This document shows positions 35,652 through 46,900 of a DNA stretch of 64,000 bases, piece by piece. The stretch's first letter is position 1. Each line of letters begins with the position of its first letter. The DNA is taken from the NCBI GenBank assembly GCA_964007475.1, contig OZ023274.1, positions 97,597,322 through 97,661,321 of the forward strand, written 5' to 3'. The position numbers and the translations under genes were made by a program. The notes beneath the pieces are model-generated. The model was not told the DNA's origin. It ran no database searches and saw only the letters and a program-made list of their open reading frames with translations. Source of the DNA: Hybos culiciformis (Eukaryota > Arthropoda > Insecta > Diptera > Hybotidae).

Positions 35652-38633
35652 TATATATCTTTCTTCAAATTTATTATTTTGTCAATAATTATTAGTTGAA
35701 TTGTCAAATTACTTTGCTCAAAAAGTTTTATGTTTTTATTCTAAGCTTTATTGAATTTTTTAGACATTTAAGGTCATGTTTTAAAATTCGAGCGTTAAAT
35801 TTGGTTTTGAATTGAATGCATCGTCAATATTACATATTTAAAATTCATTTTTAACTTTAATTTTTCTTAAACATAGTTCTCCGACGCTACAAACAGCATT
35901 TTATCATTTACAATTTTTTTAAACATAAAAATATTTCAATTATAATTATAAATATTATAATTGTAATAGATAAGTATATTATGTGTCTTGTTTCAAACGT
36001 TTAGATTACCCATTTTGAGTAGTACAAATTTTGCGAAGATGTCGTATATTTACGAACATTTATTTAGAAATTTAAGAATGAAGATTTGCATAATCATCAA
36101 TTTAACAACCTTATTATGCACGCGTAAACTTTCATTCGCTTATTTTTTAACTGCTTCAAACCATTAGCCCTAATTGAGATCTACCCTTTTCAGATTATTA
36201 ATATCAAATCTCGTGGAAGAACTGCAATGTTTTAATGAAGTTTTAATGAAAGTTGAGAGTTAATTACATAAATGTATGCTTATAAATTATCAGAAAAAAA
36301 AGAAAGATTTTAGCGTAAATAAAAACTTAAATGAAAAAAAAAAAATTTTGTTTATATTTTTTTTTATTGAACGCGCTAAAATAGTTTTAAAAATTATTTA
36401 AGCTTTTTTGGTTTATTGGAAGCTTTTTTATTCATGTACGACGATATGAGTGAGATCATTGATATATTATTTTGTAATTTTTTGTTACAAAACTTTTTAA
36501 TCACCTTGTAAAAATTATCAAAAAAAAAAACAAATTTTTTTTAACTTTTTCTTCCTCCTCAACGAGAAGGAAAATATATATAGAAAACATTAATCCTATC
36601 CAAGTAAAAATTCAAATATAAGAATTCAATAGTCACAGTAATAAGCGAACATTGAACACATAAATTATTTTCTGTTTTCCAAATAATTTAATAAACTTAC
36701 AGAACTTATCATAATTAATTAGCTATGATAATAAAATATAGATATCTATCGTTTGTGCAACAAGCGATAAATAACATTTGATAAGAATCTGATTTTGGGC
36801 TATTTTGAGAAAAAATTGTTTTTGTGCTAATTCGAAATCAAAATAGTATAACATTATTCATTAATATTGATTTTGGTTTTGTTTTCATGATATTTTGTTT
36901 TTTATTCTAGATGAAATTTTAAATCAGAAGATGTATTAAGAAAACTTGTAGTGATATACTGGAAATTTAACTGAGTCCTTATTCTTTTTTTTTTTTTCAT
37001 AACTTGAACCTCGAATTCGTTTTTTAATAAACCAAAATTTGTATCTACCTAGGTACTTTTCAATTTTGTATATAAATATAAATTGACAAAAAAAAACGAG
37101 ATATTTCAACCCTATTCAATATATATAAATATACATTTGTTTTTATTATTTCCATTATTCTTCAAAGTTTTATGTATATGAATAGGTAAGGTATATTTCA
37201 TTTTTTAATATATTTTGTAAAATTCAGTTTATTACGGTTGATTATTCAATAAACATCGAAATTAGATCAATTTTATTGTATTTATTTTTTTTTTAAATAT
37301 TTTCTGAAGAATTATTATTACTATAATTTTCTTTTTTATTAGAAGTATACCTATAAAAAAAATAAAAAAATTTTTTCAAGAGATTTTACGAAATATTTAT
37401 TCTTTTTTTTAAATTAAGAAGTAAATTCAAATAAATTTTAAGTGAGTTCCAGAAATAATATTTAAATTTCAAGATTATTTTTATCTAGATACACACAGAA
37501 AGAACAAGAAGTCTTAAAGTAAAAATATTTTGAACAGACATCAGAGAAGATAATTTAGGCACCTACATTTATTTATTTTAATTTTAATCTGAATCTCAAA
37601 GATTTCTTAACAATAATTGGCATACGAAATCCACATGTAAATAGAAGTAGCAAAAACGTGTATTAATTTTTTTCTCATGACAACTCATTAAAATATTAGA
37701 ACTCTCGTTCGAATTTATTTACATAGATACTACATAACATGCATAATTTACCTATATGACATCTTAGTTTGAATTTTTTCTATTTACTTAATTTAGTTAG
37801 TTAAATAGCTTGTTTGGATGATTTTTCGATTTTTTCTAGGTGTGTTATAAAATTGTTCAAATCGTAAAAACAAAATCAATAAACAATAATTTAACAGCAC
37901 CGTACTGTGTATATAATTTCTAACTAGGTTAAATTTTTTCTTTAAGTTCTTCGTAATAAAAAGGAATCTGATAAGGTCTTAACACGATATCCAATTAAAA
38001 ATGTTAAAAATATATCCTTGAAAATTTATGTTTTTTACGTTATACTTGATTTAGGGTTACCACCTCTACGAATTTGCTGCAAATCAACTGATTAGTTTAC
38101 TCCATTCCAGGACTACGGCTGAACCTCAAATCTTCAATATATTTATTATAATTTTGAACCATCGTGAAATCAATAATTGTTAAATCATGATTAAAGAGAC
38201 AAAAAAATTTCCTTACTTGAATTCGAAATGTTATTGTTTTAGGAATATTTTTTGTAAATTAATCAAAGTTGGAAGGCTAGCAAATACATTTACATATATA
38301 GTAAACGATTCAAACTGCATTCTTATTCTGCAAAAAATATAAAAACGAAATAAAAAAATTCTAATTTTTTTTTTATGGCTTAGTTGTATAATTTTCACAT
38401 TATTTATTAATGATGGGACAAGACATATGATAACAATAATATGCTTGAAATATTTTTAAAAATATTAACTCACCGTTAGATATTTCTTTTATTTCATAAA
38501 ATAATCCAAGGAATAAAATGATTTTATTAATGTAAATAAATATCTTTTATTATTATTATTTCTGTATTAAAGCTATTTTTTTTGTTTTACAATTTTCTTT
38601 CTTCTCTTAATCTTCACTATCTTTTCTTTTCAG
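35652..38633. other. Intergenic and gcl upstream region, no gene seen
   Basis: About 3 kb of AT-rich DNA right of the foldback element. The last part should hold the gcl promoter and at least one 5' UTR exon, because a good acceptor (CTTTTCTTTTCAG) ends at 38633. A less AT-rich patch at 38050-38140 might be such an exon, but no donor stands out. Confidence 0.45.
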
Positions 38634-38696
38634 ATATTGAGTTTCAAATTTTTACATACACATACGGTAATATCATTCGGTTCTATAATTTTCATT

Positions 38697-40624
38697 ATGG
38701 GTCAAATAGTCAGCAGATTAAAGTATCCATTAGAAGCTGCTAAAGGTAGCTTTGCTGGAATAATGTCCAATAGGAAACGTAAAAGAAATGAAGACTCAGA
38801 TACATCAATTGATGAGAATTCAGATGCTGTTGAAAAATCGATGTTAACTCCAAAAAAGTAAGCTTTATATAATTTAATTAATTTCAAAAATTGATTAAAA
38901 AATTTTTTTTTATGTTTTTAGAAAAAAACTACTGACAACAACGCAATATATTTATCAAGCTTTGTTTAAGGAACAACAAAATTCAGATGTCGCAGTTATG
39001 GCATTGGGCAAAACGTGGCGTCTACATAAAGTTTATTTATGTCAAAGTCCATACTTCTTTTCGATGTGGAATGGTTCGTGGAAAGAATCCTGTCATCAAG
39101 ATTTCGTTCATATCAAAATTGCAGATCCTAAGATAACACTAGATGGTAATTTATATGTATTTAAATTCTATTACGAAATGTATTTAGTAAAACCAACTAC
39201 GTTAATGCTTGAAACTCTCCAGAATAGCATAAATACATACGTTTATTTCTTTGATGGCTCAAGTTTTCAATTTAATTTTAATTATTTTTTCTTGTAGCTC
39301 TTGAATCAGTTTTCGGTTCTCTATATTCAGATGAAATTGTGATTGATCCCAAAGAAGTCATATCTGTATTAGCAACAGCCACATTATTTCAATTAGATGG
39401 TATTATAGAGAAATGTAGTGAAGTTATGGTGGAAACAACTAATCCTGAAACAGCTATTGAATATTATGAAGCAAGTGTGCAATACGGTGTTCAAAGTTCA
39501 AAGAAAGCAGCATTTGAATGGCTCGAAACAAATTTAGTTGGATATTATAATAAACAAGCGAAATATCTTAAATTAATTTCGGAAGATTTAATTACTGATC
39601 TAATTTCTAGCCCTAATTTATATGTTTTCCAAACAGAATTCTCATTATATATGCTTCTTCGGTTATGGACGTATTTGAAATTTTATCCTGATTACAATCA
39701 TGAAGAAGATTTTTATAGGCTACATGGAAATAATCCCCAAACTTATTTTGCTGAACGAAAGGAAAAGACACCATTTCTACATACAAAAGAAGGACGTGAG
39801 TTTGTTCAGCCGTTTAAAGCTTTAAGAATTCAACACTTAATTAATCATAATATTGATTTGAAAATAATACGTCAAGATAATATTTTACCATTAGAATGGA
39901 TAACGCCACATTTGCTTAACCATTGGAATGCTATTTTAGCAATTGATCATCAATTTGAGGCCGGTCCCAAAGACATAAGTAAGGAAGTTTTTTATGAAAA
40001 TTGTATGCGTTGTGGACGAGTATTACCAGATGCAGCATATCAAAAATGGCGATGGACAGGCTTTGTCTTTGGCTTAGATTTAATATTAATTGCAGATTCG
40101 AATCTCTTAAGTATTAAACGTCATCATCGAAATGAACACGAGCGATTATTGAGTTTGCAACAAAAAAGGCAATTCATGATTAGGTAAATATCTTCTTTTT
40201 TTCGAAATTTGTGTATTAAATATTAAAGCTTTATTTAAATTGATTTTTTTCTTTTTTATCTTTATACAATATTTTTTTTCATTATAGAGTAACTGTGTCA
40301 TCGTTAAATGAGTCTCGTCAACGAGTTTTTACACAAAGTACCGATATCAAATCGTTATCATTGGACAAAAACGAAGAAACCTCTTTAATGATAATGAATC
40401 CAAAATTAGTACATCCATTATTAATTTCCGTAAACTTGTTAGTCGTTATACCAAAAGCTCCGCATTGTTTAGAAATATTAGAACAATACAAAACGGATAA
40501 TTCTAGCACAAATGTCCCAATATCAGAAATTGGTGAAAATTCATCTAATAACTGTAGTAGCGCGAGTAATTCAATATCACAACAGCAGCCCGCGTCTTCA
40601 TCGGTAATACACAATGCTCGATAA
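38697..40624 (+). CDS. gcl: Germ cell-less, BTB-domain protein (GMCL family)
   Basis: Four coding exons: 38697-38857, 38922-39145, 39298-40183 and 40288-40624, total 1608 bases, 535 residues, all phases consistent. The N terminus MGQIVS fits an N-myristoylation signal, as known for fly Gcl, followed by a basic NRKRKRN. KKKLLTTTQYIYQALF leads into the BTB domain (NSDVAVMALGKTWRLHKVYL, residues about 72-170), then a BACK-like region (FQTEFSLYMLLRLWTYLKF) and the GCL-specific C-terminal part (MRCGRVLPDAAYQKWRWTGF and KRHHRNEHERLLSLQ). Gcl is a nuclear-envelope-associated CUL3 adaptor needed for fly primordial germ cell formation; it promotes removal of the Torso receptor. The Ser/Asn-rich tail is poorly conserved. 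A 5' UTR acceptor is at 38633 and AATAAA at 40775. The gene converges on NDUFAF5. Confidence 0.96.
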
Positions 40625-41059
40625 AGAATCAACTTTTTTTTTGTATATTATAAATTGTACACATAAAATACATTATTGTATTTTTATTATTAAACTTATA
40701 TATTTTTACGTGATAAATTTTATTAATACTTAATATAAAGTTAATTTTTCATCTGTCGATTTTGAATTAAAAAAAATAAATAAATATATTTTTGAACTAA
40801 TTAATTTTATTGTTATTTCTTTTGAAGACAAAAACTTTAACAATTGTCAATTTGGATGCTCAAAGTATAAATATTTGTTTCATAATAACTTTGATATACT
40901 TGAAAATTAACAACAAAATTTGAACTTGAATTCCACGTTTTACTATTTTATTAGAATAATGATTTTTCGATTACTATTCTAATGAGGGTGTAATCTATTG
41001 CACCTGAGCTTATTTTTTGTTCTTTGCATATTGAATCTCGATTTGCCTGCTTCAGAAAA
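40625..41059. other. Tail-to-tail region between gcl and NDUFAF5
   Basis: The 435 bp between stop codons hold AATAAA for gcl at 40775-40780 and, on the minus strand, AATAAA for NDUFAF5 at 40811-40806, so the two transcripts probably end within about 40 bp of each other or overlap. Confidence 0.55.
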
Positions 41060-43058
41060 CTACTTTTTTTCATTTTTATTCGGTTTTGCTTTTTCTTCAA
41101 TAATTTTTCCCAAATCTTTCAGTGAAAAATCTCCTGACCCCCTCGGCAATGGTTTAGGTTGATCTGGACTGGGCTTCCACGCCACAAAATAAATTATTTG
41201 AAATGTTGCCGGAATATTTTCATCCTGAAAAAAATTATATCTAGATAAAAAAAATTTATAACAAAATATAGAGAGGTATACACATAATTAATAATTATCT
41301 TATAATATAATAGTGATTGTTAAGATATATGTCCCTTTTTAAGGAAAACTATTTAAGTAAATGTCTCCAAAATTATAATTTATTATATTAGTAAGGTGGC
41401 GCTGTTATCCGTGAAAACCTCGAAAAAGCCAGATTGGATGTTTTTTATACGGGCGAGTCATAAACGTCATACCCAATCGCGACTAACCTGCGAAAATTAA
41501 ATTAATCGCATTTTATTAACATCTAGATTATTAATTGAGATAAAAAAAGATAGAAAAATATTTATGTGGCAAAACAAGGTTTGACTGGAATTGGAAGCAG
41601 TGTAGCTTAAAGTTGAGAACATATTTTTTGCCATTAAAATAAATGACGCACGTATATATAAACTTACTTTCCCGTACAATTCTTTGTAAATGGCCGCCGC
41701 ACTTATTAATGTTTCCCTCGAAATATGGAGTGGTCTATTAAAAGCAGAATTATTTTCAGCCATTCCTTTCAAATCCCACATTAATTCAAACATCGAAGGA
41801 TAGTTGACGACAATTTCATCAGTATCAATTGTCAACATTGTAAATCCAGTTAAATTCAATAAAGATCCTATGTCACGAATTTGTGTAAATGGGGAAATAT
41901 GAGGAGATATGCCACCTTTCCTTTCTAATTCTGACAACTGAAGTGAAGATCTCAATTCATATAATGTATCACCACCAAAAAGTGATCCCATAAATACACC
42001 ATCTGGCTTTAAGCTTTCCATGACTTTTTTGAAGCAACCAGGCAAATCATTCACCCAATGAAGGCTTAAACTTGATATGAATAAATCGATAGAGTTTGCG
42101 TTAAACTGAAATAAAATATAATGTTAATTTTATAATAAAAAAATATAATTTGTCTGAATGTATATATGCATGCATGTTTGCTGTCTCCTCCAAAACCGCC
42201 CATATCAATAAAATTTGATCTGCAGCATGTTTAGAGATCAAAGATGACTAGGAATACGAGCTTAGATACCGTTAATAGTTTTTATTTTTTAATATAATAC
42301 TTTACGTCGATGTTTTCTTCATCAATTTCTAGTTTTGTAATGTTTAAACCCGGGGTTCCTTCAGCCTGCTCCAACATTGATGGGCTAATATCACATAAAG
42401 TTAAATGATGAATTGCATCATTGGTTATGTGTTTCGATAAGTAACCACGGTTACATCCTAAATCAATAGCTTTCTTAAATTCACGTTTGACATCATAAAT
42501 TCTATCAGATAAGCGAAAGCCAACTTCTTCTTTGATATAATCATACAGATTGACATTTTCACTAAAAAATAAAAAATCATTTTCAAGAAGATGAAATAGG
42601 TATCTAGCAAAACAAGCAGTATCTCTCAAATGTACATATTCTGGCTTTTATTACGGTACCTACTTTTTTGGTATCTGGAAGCCTAATCCAATCATCAAAA
42701 ACTTATATTTGAATTATGTAAAGTTATAAGTATATGTAGGTGGCTTAGGTTAGCATAAAGATTTTAAATTCTGGGTAAGGTATGAGTATCAAAAGATTGA
42801 GAAGATTTGACATTTAAAATATGTACCTACCTACCCACCTACCTACATAACCTACCTTTTAGCCGCTCTTTCTTTCTGTAATTTTTTTGCATTTCTATCA
42901 AATATATTCATTGTTGGTTGATTTACATTAAAAGTATTAGTTTTCGAAAATTTTCTACTAATGGTATTATTTATTAAAAATTTAGGTTGGGAAATATTTT
43001 TCTGTAATTTTGATATATTATTTGAAATTAAAATTAAATTATTATATTTATTATACAT
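41060..43058 (-). CDS. NDUFAF5: NDUFAF5, mitochondrial complex I assembly methyltransferase-like protein
   Basis: Four minus-strand coding exons: 43058-42856, 42561-42306, 42105-41668 and 41224-41060; sum 1062 bases, 353 residues, with consistent phases. A Ser/Asn/Lys-rich, acid-poor N terminus predicts mitochondrial import. Then come [36 protein letters not shown], the SAM-binding motif [11 protein letters not shown] (residues 99-109; human has DLGCGRGY), [67 protein letters not shown] and [26 protein letters not shown]5 hydroxylates an arginine of the complex I subunit NDUFS7 during early assembly. The last exon ends in [20 protein letters not shown]. The donor of exon 1 sits in a GTAGGT microsatellite. 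Divergent from POLR1A. Confidence 0.94.
42824..42847. repeat. TACC microsatellite abutting NDUFAF5 exon 1 donor
   Basis: Tandem TACC/CACC units lie within ten bases of the splice donor of NDUFAF5 exon 1 (GT at 42855-42854, minus strand). On the minus strand the intron starts GTAGGTTATGTAGGTAGGTG, so several GTAGGT donors lie in a row. Confidence 0.7.
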
Positions 43059-43377
43059 TTTTATACTTTTTAAAAAAATAAATTAAATTTGTTTTTTATT
43101 ATCAATGAATTAACGTTTTTAAATTCATTTAATTTATAATTTCATAAATTTCATTATCATTTTATAATTTATCATTCATAATATTTATAATGTCAAATAT
43201 CAAGTCATAATTTTGTTTATTTTTTAAGAACATCTGTTTGTTTATCATTATCAGTAATCAGTAATCAGTGGTTTTCTTTATTTTATGATTTCGTAAATAA
43301 AAAAAACAAATTATTTCAATTTCAACTAGCCTGCCTCTGTAACCTAGGTTTGTTTCATTTGCTCACCGGCAATGTAA

Positions 43378-43781
43378 TGCCTTGTTCAGACAACGACTAA
43401 ATCATGATTTCGTAATCGTGATTTGGTGTAGATAATCATACTTTGAAAGCCTGTGTGAACACGATTATGAACGAAAACAAAAAAAGTAAACAACATGAAA
43501 GCAAACAAAATAAAAACATAAATATTATTTGCTACTCAAATTTTTTTGTTTTGTAAATAAAGAAAATATGTCAAAAATAAAAGTCAAAAATAACTAGGAA
43601 TGAGTGGAAATGGGTAACATGGATGGTAAAAAACTATAAACTCATCCCTGAAATTTTTCATGATTTTCGATAATCATGATTTCCGATGACACTTTTTTTG
43701 TATGAGCAAATCATGGAAAAAAGAATGATAATCACAAAAAGTAAGATTATCATGATCAGAGTTCATTGTCTGAACAAGGCA
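43378..43781. mobile_element. 404-bp MITE with TAA target duplication
   Basis: Starts TGCCTTGTTCAGACAACGA and ends with the inverse TCATTGTCTGAACAAGGCA (one mismatch in 19). It is flanked on both sides by TAA (43375-43377 and 43782-43784). A 3-bp TWA duplication is typical of PIF/Harbinger elements. Inside, AATCATGAT-like words recur near both ends (about 43399, 43655, 43672, 43710, 43746). No coding capacity. It sits between the divergent NDUFAF5 and POLR1A genes, 149 bp before the POLR1A start codon. Confidence 0.75.
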
Positions 43782-43825
43782 TAAACAAAAAAAAAAATTA
43801 TAAATGATTTAAAATTAAATTACAC

Positions 43826-43835
43826 AGCACGTGCT
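43826..43835. promoter_or_regulatory. CACGTG E-box near POLR1A start
   Basis: AGCACGTGCT is a perfect palindrome containing CACGTG, 96 bp before the POLR1A ATG and between it and the MITE. In Drosophila, Myc-regulated ribosome-biogenesis genes typically carry CACGTG just around the transcription start; the biological role here is inferred. Confidence 0.5.
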
Positions 43836-43930
43836 TGCTACTGAATGAAACAAATAAATTTTAAAATAAAATTATATTTAATTTAAATTTAAATTAATAA
43901 GTGATTTTTTTTTAACAAATTAAGAAGAAA

Positions 43931-46900
43931 ATGACTTGGAATTACAGAAAAGATGTGGATTTGTATCCAGAAGACTTAAAATTTTCTGTATTTTCATCTG
44001 AAGAAATAAAAAAATTAAGTGTAGTGAAAATTATCACCGAGCTGACGTTTAATCAATTGGGACGACCACTTCCAGGCGGATTATACGATCATGCAATGGG
44101 TGTATCTGGGAATAGTTTTGATGTTTGTACCACTTGTTTGGGAACAGAAGCTAAATGCTCTGGCCATTTTGGTCACATTGAATTAAACGTTTTAACATAT
44201 AATCCATTTTTTATTAAACTAATTTACGACATTATTCGAATGTCATGTTTACATTGTTTTAGAATTCAAATTCATGGTAAGATTTAAGAAATAAAATACC
44301 TATAATTAAAGATCCCAAACTAGATATCCTGACTGATTCATCTGTTTGCAATGTCTATAATCTAGTTCCAGAATGCCTTAAACTAGTCATTGATTTTGAT
44401 ATGTTTTTGATGACCAATAAATTAATATAGATACCTACCTATCACTTACGTATAAAATCTTGAATATGTTTGTTAGAAGCCTACCCACCTACCTACCTAC
44501 TTGTATAGCAGATGCAATTAGCATGATTATTACAAAAATAATAGCGATAGGTATATAATTTCCCCTTTAAAAATTATGGAAGTTATTCCCTTTTCTGTTG
44601 ATTTTTAGACCATTTTATATGAGCATGATTAGCTATCTACAGAGAAAATTTGATTAATAAAATATTTATATTTTTTTTAGATCATGTTGAGAAAATCGTA
44701 AAATTACAATTGGATTTGATTGATGCTGGTTATTTTATTGAGGCTCAGGAAATTGATATATTTAAATCTGAATTGGTTGCTATTCAATCTGAGAAAAAAA
44801 TTAAAACAGAAGACGGCGATGCTTTGCACCCAAAAATTGCTCAAATGTACGAATTATTGGAAAGAGAAGGTGCGAACAAATACGAAAAACCACATTAAAA
44901 TATGATTTTTTTTTGTACTGATCACATTATACACCCAACCAAATCTAGAATGTGAAAGTTTTTACTTTTATAATTTTTTTTTCAGTAAACTGTCATTGAC
45001 TACAAGGTTTTTTTTTTATTATTTCATGCTGATCTTATTGGACAAAAAACATCTAGATTTTGTTGTGGTCCTTTTTTCAATAATTATTTTTCATTCTCAT
45101 ATTTCATCGCATATCTCAATAACTATTTCTCATTTCCATTTTAGGGAAAGATACAGATAACATAACAAAAACATCATGTGGAGTTAGGACTATGATTGTA
45201 AACAGAGGAATTAACATAGCCTTAAGTAATTCTAAAAATAAAAAGTGTATTCATTGTAAAGAACCCTTAAGAAGAGTACGTTATTTGTTTCGAAAATTAG
45301 TTTATACTGTGACAAAAAGTGAACGTGAAAATCTGTAAGTATTTTTTTCTGAGATGGGAAAAATAAATTAATAATTTACATTCATTTTTAGTAACGATGA
45401 AAACAGTAGACCACAATTTGAAGGTTCTAATAAAGTTATTTTAGCGGATGAGTGTCGCAGTTATTTACGTTCAATATTTAATAAATGTTCGGAATTTCTT
45501 TTAAAAATATATCCAATTCTACAATATGCAATTTCAAACAATACAGTAGAACAACCTGTCGACATATTTTTCACAAATGTTATACCAGTAACTCCACCAA
45601 AAACACGTCCTTGCAACATTATTCTGGGACAAATTGTGGAACATCCACAGACAAGGATATATAGAACTATTATACAAAATAATTCAGTTTTACGATTGAT
45701 CTTCAGCAATATCAAAAAAGGCAATGAAAATTTAAAAGATGAAGCTAAAGTTATTTTCGATAATGCCAAGGGTGCAACTCCTCTTGAAAAAATGTATAAT
45801 GCTTGGCAAGATCTTCAATTGGCTGTAGATCAATTGTTAGATACTAGTACTGGAATAGAGAAAAGTTCTGCCTTTGGATTGAAACAAGTTTTGGAGAAAA
45901 AAGAAGGACTTATAAGGAAACATATGATGGGCAAAAGAGTGAACTATGCGGCTCGTACTGTTATCACTCCAGATCCTAATATTAATGTTGAAGAAATAGG
46001 AGTGCCAGATATTTTCGCTCGAAAACTATCTTTTCCGGTTCCAGTTACTTCGTGGAATATTTCAGAACTGCGAAAAATGGTAATAAATGGACCAGATAAT
46101 CATCCCGGAGCGAATTACATTGAAGATGAAAAAGGATATAAGACCATGATTCCAGCAAACGATCCTTCTAAACGGCAAAGTTTAGCTAAACTATTATTGA
46201 CAAATCCTGAAAATGGTATTAAAGTTGTTCATAGACATTTACTAAATGGAGATATTTTGCTGCTTAATCGTCAGCCTACATTGCATCGACCTAGTATAAT
46301 GGCTCATAAAGCAAGAATTTTAGAAAATGAGAAAACATTTCGACTCCATTATTCGAATTGTAAAGCATATAACGCTGATTTTGATGGAGACGAAATGAAT
46401 GCTCATTTTCCTCAGAGTGAAGTAGCACGATCGGAAGCTTATAATATCGTTAATGTGGCCAATCAATATCTCGTTCCGAAAGATGGAACCCCTTTAGGAG
46501 GCTTAATTCAGGATCATGTTATTTCTGGGGTAAAATTATCGATGAGAGGAAGATTTTTCAACCGGGAAGACTATCAGCAGTTAGTATATCAAGGATTATC
46601 GCATATTAGAGGCAATATTAAAATATTGCCCCCAACCATTTTAAAACCCATTAGATTATGGTCTGGTAAACAGATTTTATCTACAATAATTTTAAATTTA
46701 ATTCCTGAAGGGTGTCCACCAATTTGTCTAACATCAACTGCAAAAGTTGGAGCTAAAACTTGGAACGTCGGTCCTGTTCGCAGGACAACGTATGGTGGAA
46801 CGCAATTACGTGAAATAGATATGTCTGAGAGTGAGGTTATCATACAAAATGGTGAATTATTATCAGGTATAATTATTTTTGAGTTTTTTTTATAAAGTAA

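Noticed and set aside
42562..42629. Extended N terminus of the NDUFAF5 exon 2 frame
   Set aside because: The acceptor at 42563-42562 and the phase with exon 1 show that the extension is intron sequence; the family N terminus is in exon 1.
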